A DNA stretch of 38,205 nucleotides from Actinomycetes bacterium (GCA_022601135.1 JAHZJB010000034.1:1-38205), one strand, 5' to 3'; shown: positions 1 through 6,973, numbered from the stretch's first letter. Notes: generated by a model from the letters alone, not told the origin. Translations and numbers: made by a program.

Positions 1-17
1 CCATCCAGGGTTACAGG

Positions 18-36
18 TTACCTTAGGCTACCCTAA
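18..36 (+). promoter_or_regulatory. IdeR iron box
   Basis: The 19-mer TTACCTTAGGCTACCCTAA matches the mycobacterial IdeR consensus TTAGGTTAGGCTAACCTAA at 16 of 19 positions; mismatches are positions 4, 5 and 14. It contains a TANNNT hexamer (TAGGCT, 24-29) that can serve as the -10 of the gene starting at 52, so Fe-IdeR bound here should repress transcription. The Mtb counterpart Rv3839 is, from memory, an iron-repressed IdeR target, which agrees. Confidence 0.8.
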
Positions 37-51
37 TTGATAAGGAGCGCG

Positions 52-858
52 ATGACACCTTCCGGACCGACCGCAGCCCCCACGACGGCAGAGCGGATTC
101 GCAGCGCGTGCGAACGGGGAACTGGCGCGCAGCTAGCCGTGGATGGCATCGAGCCGATCCCCACCCCGGTGCATCACTTGCTCGCCGATGGGTCGTTCGC
201 GATCACCGTCCCGGCCGACCGAGCCGCGGCGTTGGTCGCGGCGGGCGACGCGGGCCTGCCGGCGATGCTCGAGATAGCCGATTGCACCCCGGTGCCGATG
301 CGTCAGCCGGTGAGGTCGCTGGTGTGGATTCAGGGCAGGCTCCGAGACATACCGACTTCTGCCGTACCGGACCTACTCGACGTGGTCGCCAGCCGCGATC
401 CCAATCCCGCCCTGCTACAGGTCTGTGGCGGGCGCAGCCGCGCTGCCACCGACCCGGAGCAGGACATCCGGCATGCGCTCATGCGTCTCGAGATCGAATC
501 GGTGGTGGTGGCCGACGCGGCCGGCGCCGGTTCCGTGGCACCGCACGCGCTGATGGACGCGCGCCCGGATCCCTTCTGCACCATGGAATCGTTCTGGCTC
601 CAACACCTCGAGTCCGCGCATCGCGACGTCATCGAACGGCTCGCCTTGAAGATTCCCCCGTCAGTGCGCCGCGGCCAGGTGCGGCCGTTGGGTCTCGATC
701 GATACGGCGTTCAGTTGCGGGTGGAGGGCGACGACGGCGACCACGACATCCGGCTGCCTTTCACTAAGCCGGTAGACGACATCACCGGGTTGAACAAGGC
801 GATCCGGGTGCTGCTGGGATGTCCGTTCCGGAATGGGTTGCGCGCCCGCGGCGCCTGA
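52..858 (+). CDS. DUF2470 domain protein, iron-regulated (Rv3839-like)
   Basis: A 268-residue soluble protein without signal peptide or membrane segment. The C-terminal ~80 residues (from the FWLQHLESAH stretch to LNKAIRVLLGCPF) look like a DUF2470 domain, found in haem- and iron-utilisation proteins of the PNPOx/HugZ-like group. The N-terminal ~180 residues resemble the companion split-barrel part. ATG at 52 is chosen over TTG at 37 because AAGGAG (42-47) lies 4 nt before it. The gene sits directly behind an IdeR box, so it is probably expressed under iron limitation. A role in haem or iron handling is inferred from family and regulation; no catalytic residue can be assigned. In Mtb bacterioferritin bfrB lies nearby, but no bfrB is present here. 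Confidence 0.85.
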   Translation: MTPSGPTAAPTTAERIRSACERGTGAQLAVDGIEPIPTPVHHLLADGSFAITVPADRAAALVAAGDAGLPAMLEIADCTPVPMRQPVRSLVWIQGRLRDIPTSAVPDLLDVVASRDPNPALLQVCGGRSRAATDPEQDIRHALMRLEIESVVVADAAGAGSVAPHALMDARPDPFCTMESFWLQHLESAHRDVIERLALKIPPSVRRGQVRPLGLDRYGVQLRVEGDDGDHDIRLPFTKPVDDITGLNKAIRVLLGCPFRNGLRARGA

Positions 859-897
859 GCGCTACCTCATGGTCGCCGTCCCGCTACGGTGGCTGCG

Positions 898-1662
898 GTG
901 ACCGGGCCCGAGGATGACCTGACGTATGAGCAGCGGCGTGCCGTACGCATCGAGGTCGCCATCGTATTGGCGGTGTCGTTCGCGCTGAGCGCGTACACCG
1001 CGACACTGCATCTGATCGAAGGCGTGCTGCTCGGCCTGTCGGGCCAGACCGTGGCGCTCAACCCGCGCCGCTCGCCGTTCGGGGTTATCGACCTCGGACT
1101 GAACCTGGCGACCCTGCTTCAGCTGCTGGCTTGGGGCGCGTTGGCCGTGTACCTGTTGTGGCGCAGCGGTTTCAGCCCCGCGCAGATCGGACTCGGCCGC
1201 ATCCGCTGGCGGCCGGATGTTCTTGGTGCCGTAGGCCTGGCCGTCCTCATCGGCATACCGGGGCTGGGGCTATACCAGATCGCGCGGGTGCTCGGTGTCA
1301 ACGCGTCCGTGGAACCCGCGGAGCTCTCCGACACCTGGTGGCGCATCCCGATGCTGCTGCTGGCCTTCGGCAACGGGTGGGCCGAGGAGGTCATCGTGGT
1401 CGGATTCCTGCTCACCCGGCTGCGACAGCTCAAGATCAACCCGTGGTTTGCCCTGGCGATTTCCAGCCTGCTGCGCGGGGCGTATCACCTATACCAAGGG
1501 TTCGGTGCGGGCTTGGGCAATGTCGCCATGGGATTGGTTTTCGGGTACGCCTGGCAGCGCACGGGACGGCTGTGGCCGCTGATCCTTGCGCACGCACTCA
1601 TCAACGCGGTCGCCTTCGTCGGATACTCACTGCTGGCCGGTCACCTGGACTGGTTGCGCTGA
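898..1662 (+). CDS. CPBP family intramembrane protease
   Basis: A 254-residue polytopic membrane protein with about six to eight hydrophobic segments. It carries the CPBP (Abi/CAAX-protease-like) motifs: the Glu pair in WAEEVIVVGF (163-164), His197 in LRGAYH, and the HALINA motif with His232 and Asn236. The usual Arg shortly after the Glu pair (EExxxR) is replaced, so activity is not certain. GTG at 898 is preferred over GTG at 889 because TACGGT (885-890) lies 7 nt before it, giving a leaderless start. The gene is inserted between the Rv3839-like and LCP genes. Substrate unknown; family members process prenylated proteins, bacteriocins or membrane regulators. Confidence 0.8.
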   Translation: MTGPEDDLTYEQRRAVRIEVAIVLAVSFALSAYTATLHLIEGVLLGLSGQTVALNPRRSPFGVIDLGLNLATLLQLLAWGALAVYLLWRSGFSPAQIGLGRIRWRPDVLGAVGLAVLIGIPGLGLYQIARVLGVNASVEPAELSDTWWRIPMLLLAFGNGWAEEVIVVGFLLTRLRQLKINPWFALAISSLLRGAYHLYQGFGAGLGNVAMGLVFGYAWQRTGRLWPLILAHALINAVAFVGYSLLAGHLDWLR

Positions 1663-1714
1663 CCCACTGGCCGGGGTGCACCGCCCGACCCGGCCGGGCA
1701 CGTACATTCTTGCT

Positions 1715-2995
1715 GTGACCGACAATCGGCCGCCGTTTCCGGGGCCGGCTTCACCCCCTCCTCCGGGGGGACCACCGGGACGCCCTCCTCCGGGGGTACC
1801 ACCGGGACGCCGCGAGCCGCCGCCGCAGGTCTTCCGTCGCGACCCGTACCACCGGCCTGTCCGCCCGCCCGCTCCCCCGCCGCCACTGCGGCGGCCACCG
1901 CCACCCCGGGCGGCACCCCCGCCGCCTCAGGGGGCAGCACCACCATCGCGACGGCTACCTCCCCCGCCCGCCCGCAGGCCGCCACCCACCGCCCAACCAC
2001 CGGCGCCACCGGCGCACAAGCCGCGGGGCCGACGCCGATGGGGCCGGATCCTGCTGGCGTGTCTACTCGCGTTCGGCGTCACCTTGGCAGCTACCGGCGT
2101 CTGGGTGGATGCATCTCTCGCCCGAACAGCCGCGCTGAGTGACTATCCGGAACGGCCCGCGCAAGGTGCCGGCAGCACCTGGCTGCTGGTCGGCTCCGAC
2201 AGTCGAGTGGGCCTGACCCCCGAACAGGAGGCTGAACTGGCCACCGGCGGTGACCGAGACTTCGCTGGTTCCGCGCGCACCGACACCATCATGATGGTGC
2301 ACATCCCCGGGTTTGGGTCGGACAGCACAGCGACCATGGTGTCGATCCCCCGCGACTCCTACCTGCCCATCCCCGACTACGGCAGCGACAAGGTGAACGC
2401 CGCCTTCACGATCGGCGGCCCAGCGTTGCTCGTGCAGACCGTCGAGCAGGCCACCGGGGTACGGATCGATCACTACGCCGAGATCGGTTTCGCCGGTTTC
2501 GCCGGCCTGGTCGATGCCGTGGGCGGCGTGACGATGTGCCCCACCGAGGCCATCAGCGATCCGCTCGCCGGAATCGAGCTACCCGCCGGATGCCAAAAGC
2601 TCGAGGGTCGTTCCGCCCTGGGGTTCGTGCGCAGCCGCGCCACTCCACGCGCCGACCTGGACCGGATGACCCACCAGCGCGAGTTCATGTCGGCGCTCGT
2701 TCACCGCGCCCTCAGCCCCGAAGTGCTGCTCAACCCGCTGCGTTGGTATCCGATGGCGCGCGCGGCGAGCGACACCGTCACGGTGGACGACAACGATCAC
2801 GTATGGGATCTCGCCCGCCTGGCCTGGACGTTGCGCGGCGACATCACGACGGTGACGGTACCGATCGGCGATTTCACCGACACCGGATCGGGCTCCGTCG
2901 TCGTGTGGGACAGCGACGCCGCGCAGCGTCTGTTCTCGGCGCTGAACTCCGATTCGCCCATCCCGCCGGACCTCCTCGACATCGCCGGCCCCTGA
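1715..2995 (+). CDS. LytR-CpsA-Psr (LCP) family cell-wall ligase
   Basis: A 426-residue protein: a very proline-rich cytoplasmic N-terminus (1-105), one membrane anchor (about 112-131) and an extracytoplasmic LCP domain (about 155-345). LCP landmarks are the WLLVGSDSR strand, RTDTIMMVHI, SIPRDSYLPIPDYGSDKVNAAF and the late Arg pair region GFVRSRATPRADLDRMTHQRE. LCP enzymes transfer polyprenyl-linked glycopolymers onto peptidoglycan; in mycobacteria the main one joins arabinogalactan. This is an accessory paralogue in the Rv3840 position. GTG 1715 is chosen because TACATT (1703-1708) lies 6 nt upstream (leaderless). The long upstream in-frame extension lies in the end of the preceding gene and is not coding. 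Confidence 0.88.
   Translation: MTDNRPPFPGPASPPPPGGPPGRPPPGVPPGRREPPPQVFRRDPYHRPVRPPAPPPPLRRPPPPRAAPPPPQGAAPPSRRLPPPPARRPPPTAQPPAPPAHKPRGRRRWGRILLACLLAFGVTLAATGVWVDASLARTAALSDYPERPAQGAGSTWLLVGSDSRVGLTPEQEAELATGGDRDFAGSARTDTIMMVHIPGFGSDSTATMVSIPRDSYLPIPDYGSDKVNAAFTIGGPALLVQTVEQATGVRIDHYAEIGFAGFAGLVDAVGGVTMCPTEAISDPLAGIELPAGCQKLEGRSALGFVRSRATPRADLDRMTHQREFMSALVHRALSPEVLLNPLRWYPMARAASDTVTVDDNDHVWDLARLAWTLRGDITTVTVPIGDFTDTGSGSVVVWDSDAAQRLFSALNSDSPIPPDLLDIAGP
1756..1809 (+). repeat. 27-bp tandem repeat in the LCP proline-rich tail
   Basis: Two copies (1756-1782 and 1783-1809) differ at one base (G1770/T1797). Each encodes nine residues, PPPGGPPGR and PPPGVPPGR. The period is a multiple of three, so copy-number change would lengthen or shorten the cytoplasmic tail without frameshift. 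Confidence 0.85.
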
Positions 2996-3006
2996 GGCAC
3001 CCGGGC

Positions 3007-3828
3007 TCAATCACAACCCGAGCCGCTCAGCCCGTTCTGCAGCCAGACCTTGGTGCGGCCCGGATGGTTGGTGGCAATCCAGGCCACACCGAGATCCTGG
3101 CAGTACTGCACGTCCTCGAAGTGATCGACCGTCCAGCAGTAGAGCGCACGCCCCTGGGCAGCCGCCCGGTCCACCAACTCCGGATGCTCGCGCAGGGTGG
3201 CGATGGAAGGACCCACCGCCGTCGCGCCAACTGTGGTGGCGGCGCCACCCCCCAGGTAACGCGATGTCTCACCGAGCAGCACCGTCGGCAACATCGGGGC
3301 CGACCGCCGGATCCGCCACACCGCCGCGGCAGAGAACGACATCACCACCGCCCGCGACAGATCCGCCGAAGGCGGCGAGGCGATACCGTAACGACCCAGC
3401 AGGGCCAGCACCTTGCTCTCCACCAACGCGCCGTAGCGCACCGGATGCTTGGTCTCGATGAACACCTTGACCGGCCGGTTCCAGTCCAACACCAACGTCA
3501 CCAGGTCCTCGAGGGTCAACAGCCCGGTATCGCCCTGGCTACCGTCGGCGCGCCAACTGGGATGCCACGCACCGAAGTCCAGATCACGGAGTTGCGCCAG
3601 CGTCATGTCGCTGACCAGACCGGTTCCGGTGGAGGTGCGATCGAGGCTGCGGTCATGCACACAGACGAGGTGGCCGTCTTTGGTCAGCCGCACGTCACAT
3701 TCCACCCCGTCGGCCCCCTCATCCAGGGCCCGTTGGTAGGCGGCGAGCGTGTGCTCGGGCCGGTCCGCCGAGGCGCCACGGTGTGCCACCACGAACGGAT
3801 GGCCGCCGAGGGTCTCGCCGGAGCTCAT
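3007..3828 (-). CDS. glpQ1: Glycerophosphodiester phosphodiesterase GlpQ1
   Basis: A 273-residue GDPD-family enzyme that hydrolyses glycerophosphodiesters to glycerol 3-phosphate and an alcohol. The catalytic GDPD pattern is intact: VAHRGASADRPEHT (first His-Arg and the Glu) and DGVECDVRLTKDGHLVCVHD (Glu, Asp and second His). The C-terminal half keeps VFIETK and the ALYCWTVD strand. No signal peptide is visible, so a cytoplasmic role in phospholipid turnover is likely. ATG 3828 is chosen because it begins the conserved domain and lies 4 nt after the stop of the upstream same-strand gene, giving a two-gene operon. The order DUF4328 gene to glpQ1 matches Mtb Rv3843c-Rv3842c. Confidence 0.9.
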   Translation of the reverse strand: MSSGETLGGHPFVVAHRGASADRPEHTLAAYQRALDEGADGVECDVRLTKDGHLVCVHDRSLDRTSTGTGLVSDMTLAQLRDLDFGAWHPSWRADGSQGDTGLLTLEDLVTLVLDWNRPVKVFIETKHPVRYGALVESKVLALLGRYGIASPPSADLSRAVVMSFSAAAVWRIRRSAPMLPTVLLGETSRYLGGGAATTVGATAVGPSIATLREHPELVDRAAAQGRALYCWTVDHFEDVQYCQDLGVAWIATNHPGRTKVWLQNGLSGSGCD

Positions 3829-3832
3829 ATCA

Positions 3833-4870
3833 CTATGCTGCCGGGTCTTGTCCTTTGGACTCAACCGCAGCCGCAGGCTCGGCCGGCTCGGCGGACTCCG
3901 GGGGTTCCCCAGGAGCCGACGCATCGGCAACCACCACCCAGCGCGTTGCCGGCCGCTCCACGGGCTGACGCTCGAAACCGAGGAGGACCTCCCGCGCCAG
4001 CAGCAGCGCCGCCAGGGCCAGCAGGTATGCCACGATCGTCGTCACGGTGTTGTTGGCTATGCCCTGCGGGTCAGTCGTGAAACTGGTCGCGATCGAGAAG
4101 ATCGATACGCCAGTACTCATTGCCCAGGCCAGCCACCACACCACGATGGGCCGACGCAGCCCTCGCAGGCGGTCCTCGGCTTTGGCCAACTCGATGACAT
4201 AGACCGGTGCCCAGACCAGGTTCACCACCGGAACCAGACAGCCCGCACGCAGCTCCCAGACCGACCTGGGATCCTGGCGACCGAGGTGCCTGAAGGCAGC
4301 TGACCGTCTCGCGGTGAGCCAGTTCGTCAGGACCAGCACGCTGGCCACGACCATGAACATCGCGACCACGCTCACCGCGACACCACCCCAGGTCGCGGCT
4401 CCGGCCACCCAGGGGTTGAGTAACACCGTGCGATTGACGATCAGCAGCACATAGCGCACCAGATGGAGGAACGCCGCGGCGGCGAGAACCGACATTGTCG
4501 CCACCAGCGTCGCCCGCACCGCGGCGATCGACGGACCCCCGCGTACCGGCTCCTGCTCGGTGGGAGCATCGAAACGCTCCACCAAGCCCCACCTCGGGAT
4601 GCTCGAATAGCGGGGCGTCGGGCCGAGTTCGCGGGACCCGCGGCGAGGCGGTGGCGGCGCACCTGGCCGCACGGCGACCCATCGGTACCCCGGCGGCAGT
4701 AGCGGGCCGGGGCGTCCGTGTCCCGGCTGGGCCGGCGCCTCCCGGCCCCACTGAGCCTGGCCTTCCGCACTCGACGGTGGGAGCAATGTGCCCTTGCATC
4801 GCGGACACCACGCCCGCTGCCGGTTCCGCACATTCCACCGCGTCCCGCATTGGGAACACACCTGGATCAT
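3833..4870 (-). CDS. DUF4328 membrane protein with N-terminal zinc ribbon (Rv3843c-like)
   Basis: A 345-residue protein. The N-terminus carries two Cys pairs, CSQC (6-9) and CPRC (22-25), typical of a zinc ribbon. A proline-rich linker (about 30-100) follows, then about six membrane helices (about 115-310) matching the DUF4328 arrangement, with the conserved WELRAGCLVPVVNLVWAP stretch between helices, and an acidic, Ala/Glu-rich tail. Function unknown. ATG 4870 has TAGGCT (4882-4877) 6 nt upstream, which marks a leaderless start. It is the first gene of an operon with glpQ1. Confidence 0.85.
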   Translation of the reverse strand: MIQVCSQCGTRWNVRNRQRAWCPRCKGTLLPPSSAEGQAQWGREAPAQPGHGRPGPLLPPGYRWVAVRPGAPPPPRRGSRELGPTPRYSSIPRWGLVERFDAPTEQEPVRGGPSIAAVRATLVATMSVLAAAAFLHLVRYVLLIVNRTVLLNPWVAGAATWGGVAVSVVAMFMVVASVLVLTNWLTARRSAAFRHLGRQDPRSVWELRAGCLVPVVNLVWAPVYVIELAKAEDRLRGLRRPIVVWWLAWAMSTGVSIFSIATSFTTDPQGIANNTVTTIVAYLLALAALLLAREVLLGFERQPVERPATRWVVVADASAPGEPPESAEPAEPAAAVESKGQDPAA

Positions 4871-5251
4871 CCGAACAGCCTAATGCGGTATCCAACGACC
4901 CCGGCGTGGCACTCGACGTACCGATCGGTCGTCACGACCGCATGCCGCGGGGACCACCGCGCCGGAGACCGTCGTTTTGCCCACAGCAATCCCGGCCCGT
5001 CCGCTGTATCCACAATATCCACAGCTTCATCCACAGGATCACGAAAACAACTGAGGCCATTCAGCCGTGATATCGGCGTGATCGAGGGACGCAGCTGTGG
5101 AGAACGTGCGCTCGGCACGCCGCGGCGATCAACAGGTCGTCCGGCGGCCAGCGAAATAGCTCACCCGGACACGGGCTCCCGCGGGCCAACCCGGTACACC
5201 ACTGCGCCCGCCTTCTCAACGGCGCGACAGAGACGGTATGATCGCCGTCAC
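4871..5251. other. Gene-poor stretch with DnaA-box-like cluster
   Basis: No convincing coding region on either strand across 381 bases. It holds the leaderless promoter of the DUF4328 gene at its left end, five DnaA-box-like nonamers between 4977 and 5104, and the -10 hexamer TATGAT (5237-5242) of the small downstream operon at its right end. From memory, Mtb has a tRNA-Ser gene near this point; I see no tRNA fold here. Confidence 0.6.
4977..5104. promoter_or_regulatory. Cluster of five DnaA-box-like nonamers
   Basis: Nonamers TTGCCCACA (4977-4985), GTATCCACA (5006-5014), ATATCCACA (5015-5023) and TCATCCACA (5027-5035) on the plus strand, and TTCTCCACA (5104-5096) on the minus strand, each match TTRTCCACA at 8 of 9. 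Three of them start within 22 bp. There is no dnaA or dnaN beside them, so this is not the usual oriC. It could be a DnaA-titrating or DnaA-responsive site. Confidence 0.5.
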
Positions 5252-5314
5252 ATGGATCGGTTCGTGACCGACCTCCTTACAGGAGGCGACGGCGTAAGGG
5301 TGAGGAGTATCTGA
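5252..5314 (+). CDS. 20-codon upstream ORF (leader peptide)
   Basis: Encodes MDRFVTDLLTGGDGVRVRSI. The -10 hexamer TATGAT (5237-5242) lies 9 nt before the ATG, so the transcript would start at or just before it. The TGA stop (5312-5314) shares its A with the ATG of the next gene (TGATG), the classical layout for translational coupling. Within it, CCTCCT (5272-5277) can pair with AGGAGG (5281-5286) over a 3-nt loop. It is short and lacks recognisable similarity, so coding is inferred from architecture only. Confidence 0.45.
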   Translation: MDRFVTDLLTGGDGVRVRSI

Positions 5315-5466
5315 TGACGTCTCCGACGGACTCGGGTTCCCTGCCGCCTTCCGGATGGCAAACCTCTGCCTATGACTACGACCGCAGCCAGCTGATGTCG
5401 TCGCTACGGGCCGGTATCATCGCCCTGGTGTTGCTGGGCACCCTGGCGTTGATCGTTCTGATCTGA
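5314..5466 (+). CDS. 50-residue tail-anchored membrane microprotein
   Basis: A polar N-terminus of about 30 residues with Tyr/Asp-rich SAYDYDRSQLM is followed by a single hydrophobic C-terminal helix (AGIIALVLLGTLALIVLI) that ends at the stop codon. This is the topology of a tail-anchored small membrane protein. GAGGAG (5302-5307) lies 6 nt before the ATG, and the start overlaps the stop of the upstream leader ORF. Its stop is 3 bp from the stop of convergent sodX. Function unknown. Confidence 0.7.
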   Translation: MTSPTDSGSLPPSGWQTSAYDYDRSQLMSSLRAGIIALVLLGTLALIVLI

Positions 5467-5469
5467 CCG

Positions 5470-5832
5470 CTAACGGTCTGGTCCTCGGCGACCTTCGCGA
5501 ACCTTCCAGACGACTCGGTAGGAATCCGCTGCCGGCACCCAACCGAACTCGCGTGAATCGGTAGCGCCCGGCGTCGCCGCGTTGTCCGAGAGTGCCTCGA
5601 ACACGGTGCCCGACGTCAACCGTCGCACCACACCCACACGTTTGACGAGATACCGCGTCGAGGCCCCCGGGTCGGGGAACACCCGCAGCTCACCCTGCCG
5701 CGGCCTACCTCCGCGCACCGCCAGTAGCCCGTCGCCCGGTTGCAGAGCCGGTCGCATGGAATCCTCGACAACCACGAATCGGCGCACCGGCCAGCGGCCG
5801 AGAGCCTGGCGTAGACCATGGTTCCGACGCAT
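5470..5832 (-). CDS. sodX: Nickel-SOD maturation protease SodX (S26 family)
   Basis: A 120-residue protein of the S26 signal-peptidase-like family dedicated to removing the N-terminal propeptide of nickel superoxide dismutase, which exposes the His1 that binds nickel. The Ser box is seen in VEDSMRPALQPGDGLLAVRG (catalytic Ser about residue 20) and the general-base Lys in YLVKRVGV; the GD and SDN motifs (EALSDNAATPGATDSREFG) also fit. There is no obvious membrane anchor, as in other SodX proteins and unlike secretory leader peptidases. ATG 5832 is chosen; the longer in-frame reading would run into sodN. It is divergent from sodN with only 22 bp between start codons, so the two are probably co-controlled. 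Confidence 0.88.
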   Translation of the reverse strand: MRRNHGLRQALGRWPVRRFVVVEDSMRPALQPGDGLLAVRGGRPRQGELRVFPDPGASTRYLVKRVGVVRRLTSGTVFEALSDNAATPGATDSREFGWVPAADSYRVVWKVREGRRGPDR

Positions 5833-5854
5833 GCCCAAAGGGTAGGTTAGGACC
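5833..5854. promoter_or_regulatory. Divergent sodX/sodN promoter, 22 bp
   Basis: On the plus strand TAGGTT (5843-5848) lies 6 nt before the sodN ATG. On the minus strand TAACCT (5849-5844) lies 11 nt before the sodX ATG. The two -10 hexamers overlap almost completely, so polymerase can serve only one direction at a time. The sodN transcript should be leaderless. Confidence 0.55.
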
Positions 5855-6277
5855 ATGCTGCATCGACTGTTCTCCAACGCCACCCCCGCCCACGCCCATT
5901 GCGACTTGTACTGCGGGGTCTACGACCCGGCGCAGGCCAAGATCGAGGCGCTCTCCTGCCTCAAGACGCTGCAGAAGTACCACGACTCAGACGACGAGCA
6001 CTTCAAGATCCGCGCAATTCTGATCAAGGAGCAACGCGCCGAGGAGGTGAAGCACCACTTGATGGTGCTGTGGGCCGACTTCTTCACCAAAGAGCACTTC
6101 GAGCAGTTCCCCAACCTGCACCAGCTGTTCTGGGATGGCGTCCACGGCGCCGGCGATGTGAAGAAGTCGTTGGATGTGGCTGTTGCGGAGAAGCTGCTGA
6201 AGACGATCGACGAGATTTCCGACATCTTCTGGCAGACCGACAAAGCCAAGGGCATGGGGGTCTACCCGCCCGCCTGA
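5855..6277 (+). CDS. sodN: Nickel superoxide dismutase
   Basis: A 140-residue NiSOD precursor. Fourteen propeptide residues (MLHRLFSNATPAHA) precede the nickel hook HCDLYCGVYDPAQAK, giving a 126-residue mature subunit. The nickel ligands His1, Cys2 and Cys6 (residues 15, 16, 20) and the outer-sphere Tyr9 (residue 23) are present. The body is the four-helix bundle with the conserved RAILIKEQRAEEVKHH and LWADFF segments. Family members assemble as homohexamers and dismutate superoxide in the cytoplasm. Unusual: position 5 of the hook, a cis-Pro in characterised enzymes, is Tyr here (residue 19). The gene lies upstream of an Rv3847-like gene, exactly where Mtb has sodA (Fe-SOD). Nickel or redox regulation is likely but no operator is identified. 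Confidence 0.95.
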   Translation: MLHRLFSNATPAHAHCDLYCGVYDPAQAKIEALSCLKTLQKYHDSDDEHFKIRAILIKEQRAEEVKHHLMVLWADFFTKEHFEQFPNLHQLFWDGVHGAGDVKKSLDVAVAEKLLKTIDEISDIFWQTDKAKGMGVYPPA

Positions 6278-6295
6278 CGGGCACTCCCAACGCTG

Positions 6296-6328
6296 CCCCG
6301 CTCGGTCCACGACCGAGCCGGGTTTCTC
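6296..6328 (+). terminator. Intrinsic-type terminator after sodN
   Basis: GCTCGGT (6300-6306) and ACCGAGC (6312-6318) form a perfect 7-bp stem with a 5-nt loop. It can be extended by CCC/GGG across one mismatch. A T/C-rich tail (TTTCTCTT) follows. It lies 20 nt after the sodN stop. Confidence 0.6.
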
Positions 6329-6439
6329 TTCGGCAACTGGCACTCGTGTCCCCTTGCTTGCCAGCGGTGTTCTGGCTCATTCTGAGCGGATCGACCCACA
6401 GTCGTGTCGGGCATTCGCGAGAAGATGCCGGGAGGCGAA

Positions 6440-6973
6440 ATGGATGCGGGATCCGGACGGGCTATCGAGATTGCTCCGTTTCATTCAGGTGGGTCACTCA
6501 AGGGCTTTGTCGTTTCCGGTCGCTGGCCGGATTCGACCAAGGAGTGGGCCCAACTTCTGATGGTCGCCGTACGCGTAGCGTCGCTGCCGGGATTGCTCTC
6601 CACCACAACAATCTTCGGGGCCCGGGAGGAACTGCCGGAGGAACCGGAACCAGGAACCGTCGGACTTGTGGTTGCCGAGGGCACCGTGGTCGGTGAATCC
6701 GCTATGGCCCCCGGCCATTTCGCGGATCGGCAACCCCCCGCCCTGCTGATGCTGCACCCTCCTTCGGAAACGACACCGTCACTTCCCGAATGTAGTGGCG
6801 CGGCATCGGGGTGCGTACTACTGCCCGGACTGCCGCACCTCGGGCTGGAACACCGTGCAGCGTGGGTGGAGGCGGAATCGGACGGCACCGTCACGTCGAT
6901 GGTCGGCCGAGTCGGCGTCGACCCGATCAGTCACCCCGACACTGCCATTCTGGCCATGCTACTTGCCGCATAA
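6440..6973 (+). CDS. Conserved hypothetical protein, Rv3847-like
   Basis: A 177-residue soluble protein, the same length as Mtb Rv3847, whose place in gene order it occupies. No signal peptide or membrane segment. Distinctive stretches are the Gly/Lys-rich HSGGSLKGFVVSGRWPDSTK near the N-terminus, an acidic EELPEEPEPG loop, and a C-terminal HPDTAILAMLLAA. I recognise no enzymatic motif. ATG 6440 is preceded by GGAGG (6431-6435) with a short 4-nt spacer; the in-frame ATG at 6404 lacks a ribosome site. It lies between the sodN terminator and espR on the same strand. Confidence 0.8.
   Translation: MDAGSGRAIEIAPFHSGGSLKGFVVSGRWPDSTKEWAQLLMVAVRVASLPGLLSTTTIFGAREELPEEPEPGTVGLVVAEGTVVGESAMAPGHFADRQPPALLMLHPPSETTPSLPECSGAASGCVLLPGLPHLGLEHRAAWVEAESDGTVTSMVGRVGVDPISHPDTAILAMLLAA

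Noticed and set aside
3002..3022. GGCTC/GAGCC hairpin between the LCP and glpQ1 stops as a bidirectional terminator
   Set aside because: The stem is only 5 bp with an 11-nt loop and has no T-tract on either strand.
2536..4080. 514-codon plus-strand open frame across the LCP and glpQ1 genes
   Set aside because: It overlaps two well-supported genes, one on each strand, and its product is Arg/Pro-rich with no domain.
4977..5104. DnaA-box cluster as the chromosomal origin
   Set aside because: No dnaA, dnaN, rpmH or parAB nearby and no AT-rich unwinding element; gene order places oriC elsewhere.
5842..5860. TAGGTTAGG between sodX and sodN as an IdeR box
   Set aside because: Only the left half fits; the full 19-mer matches at about 10 positions, no better than expected for a -10 region with this composition.
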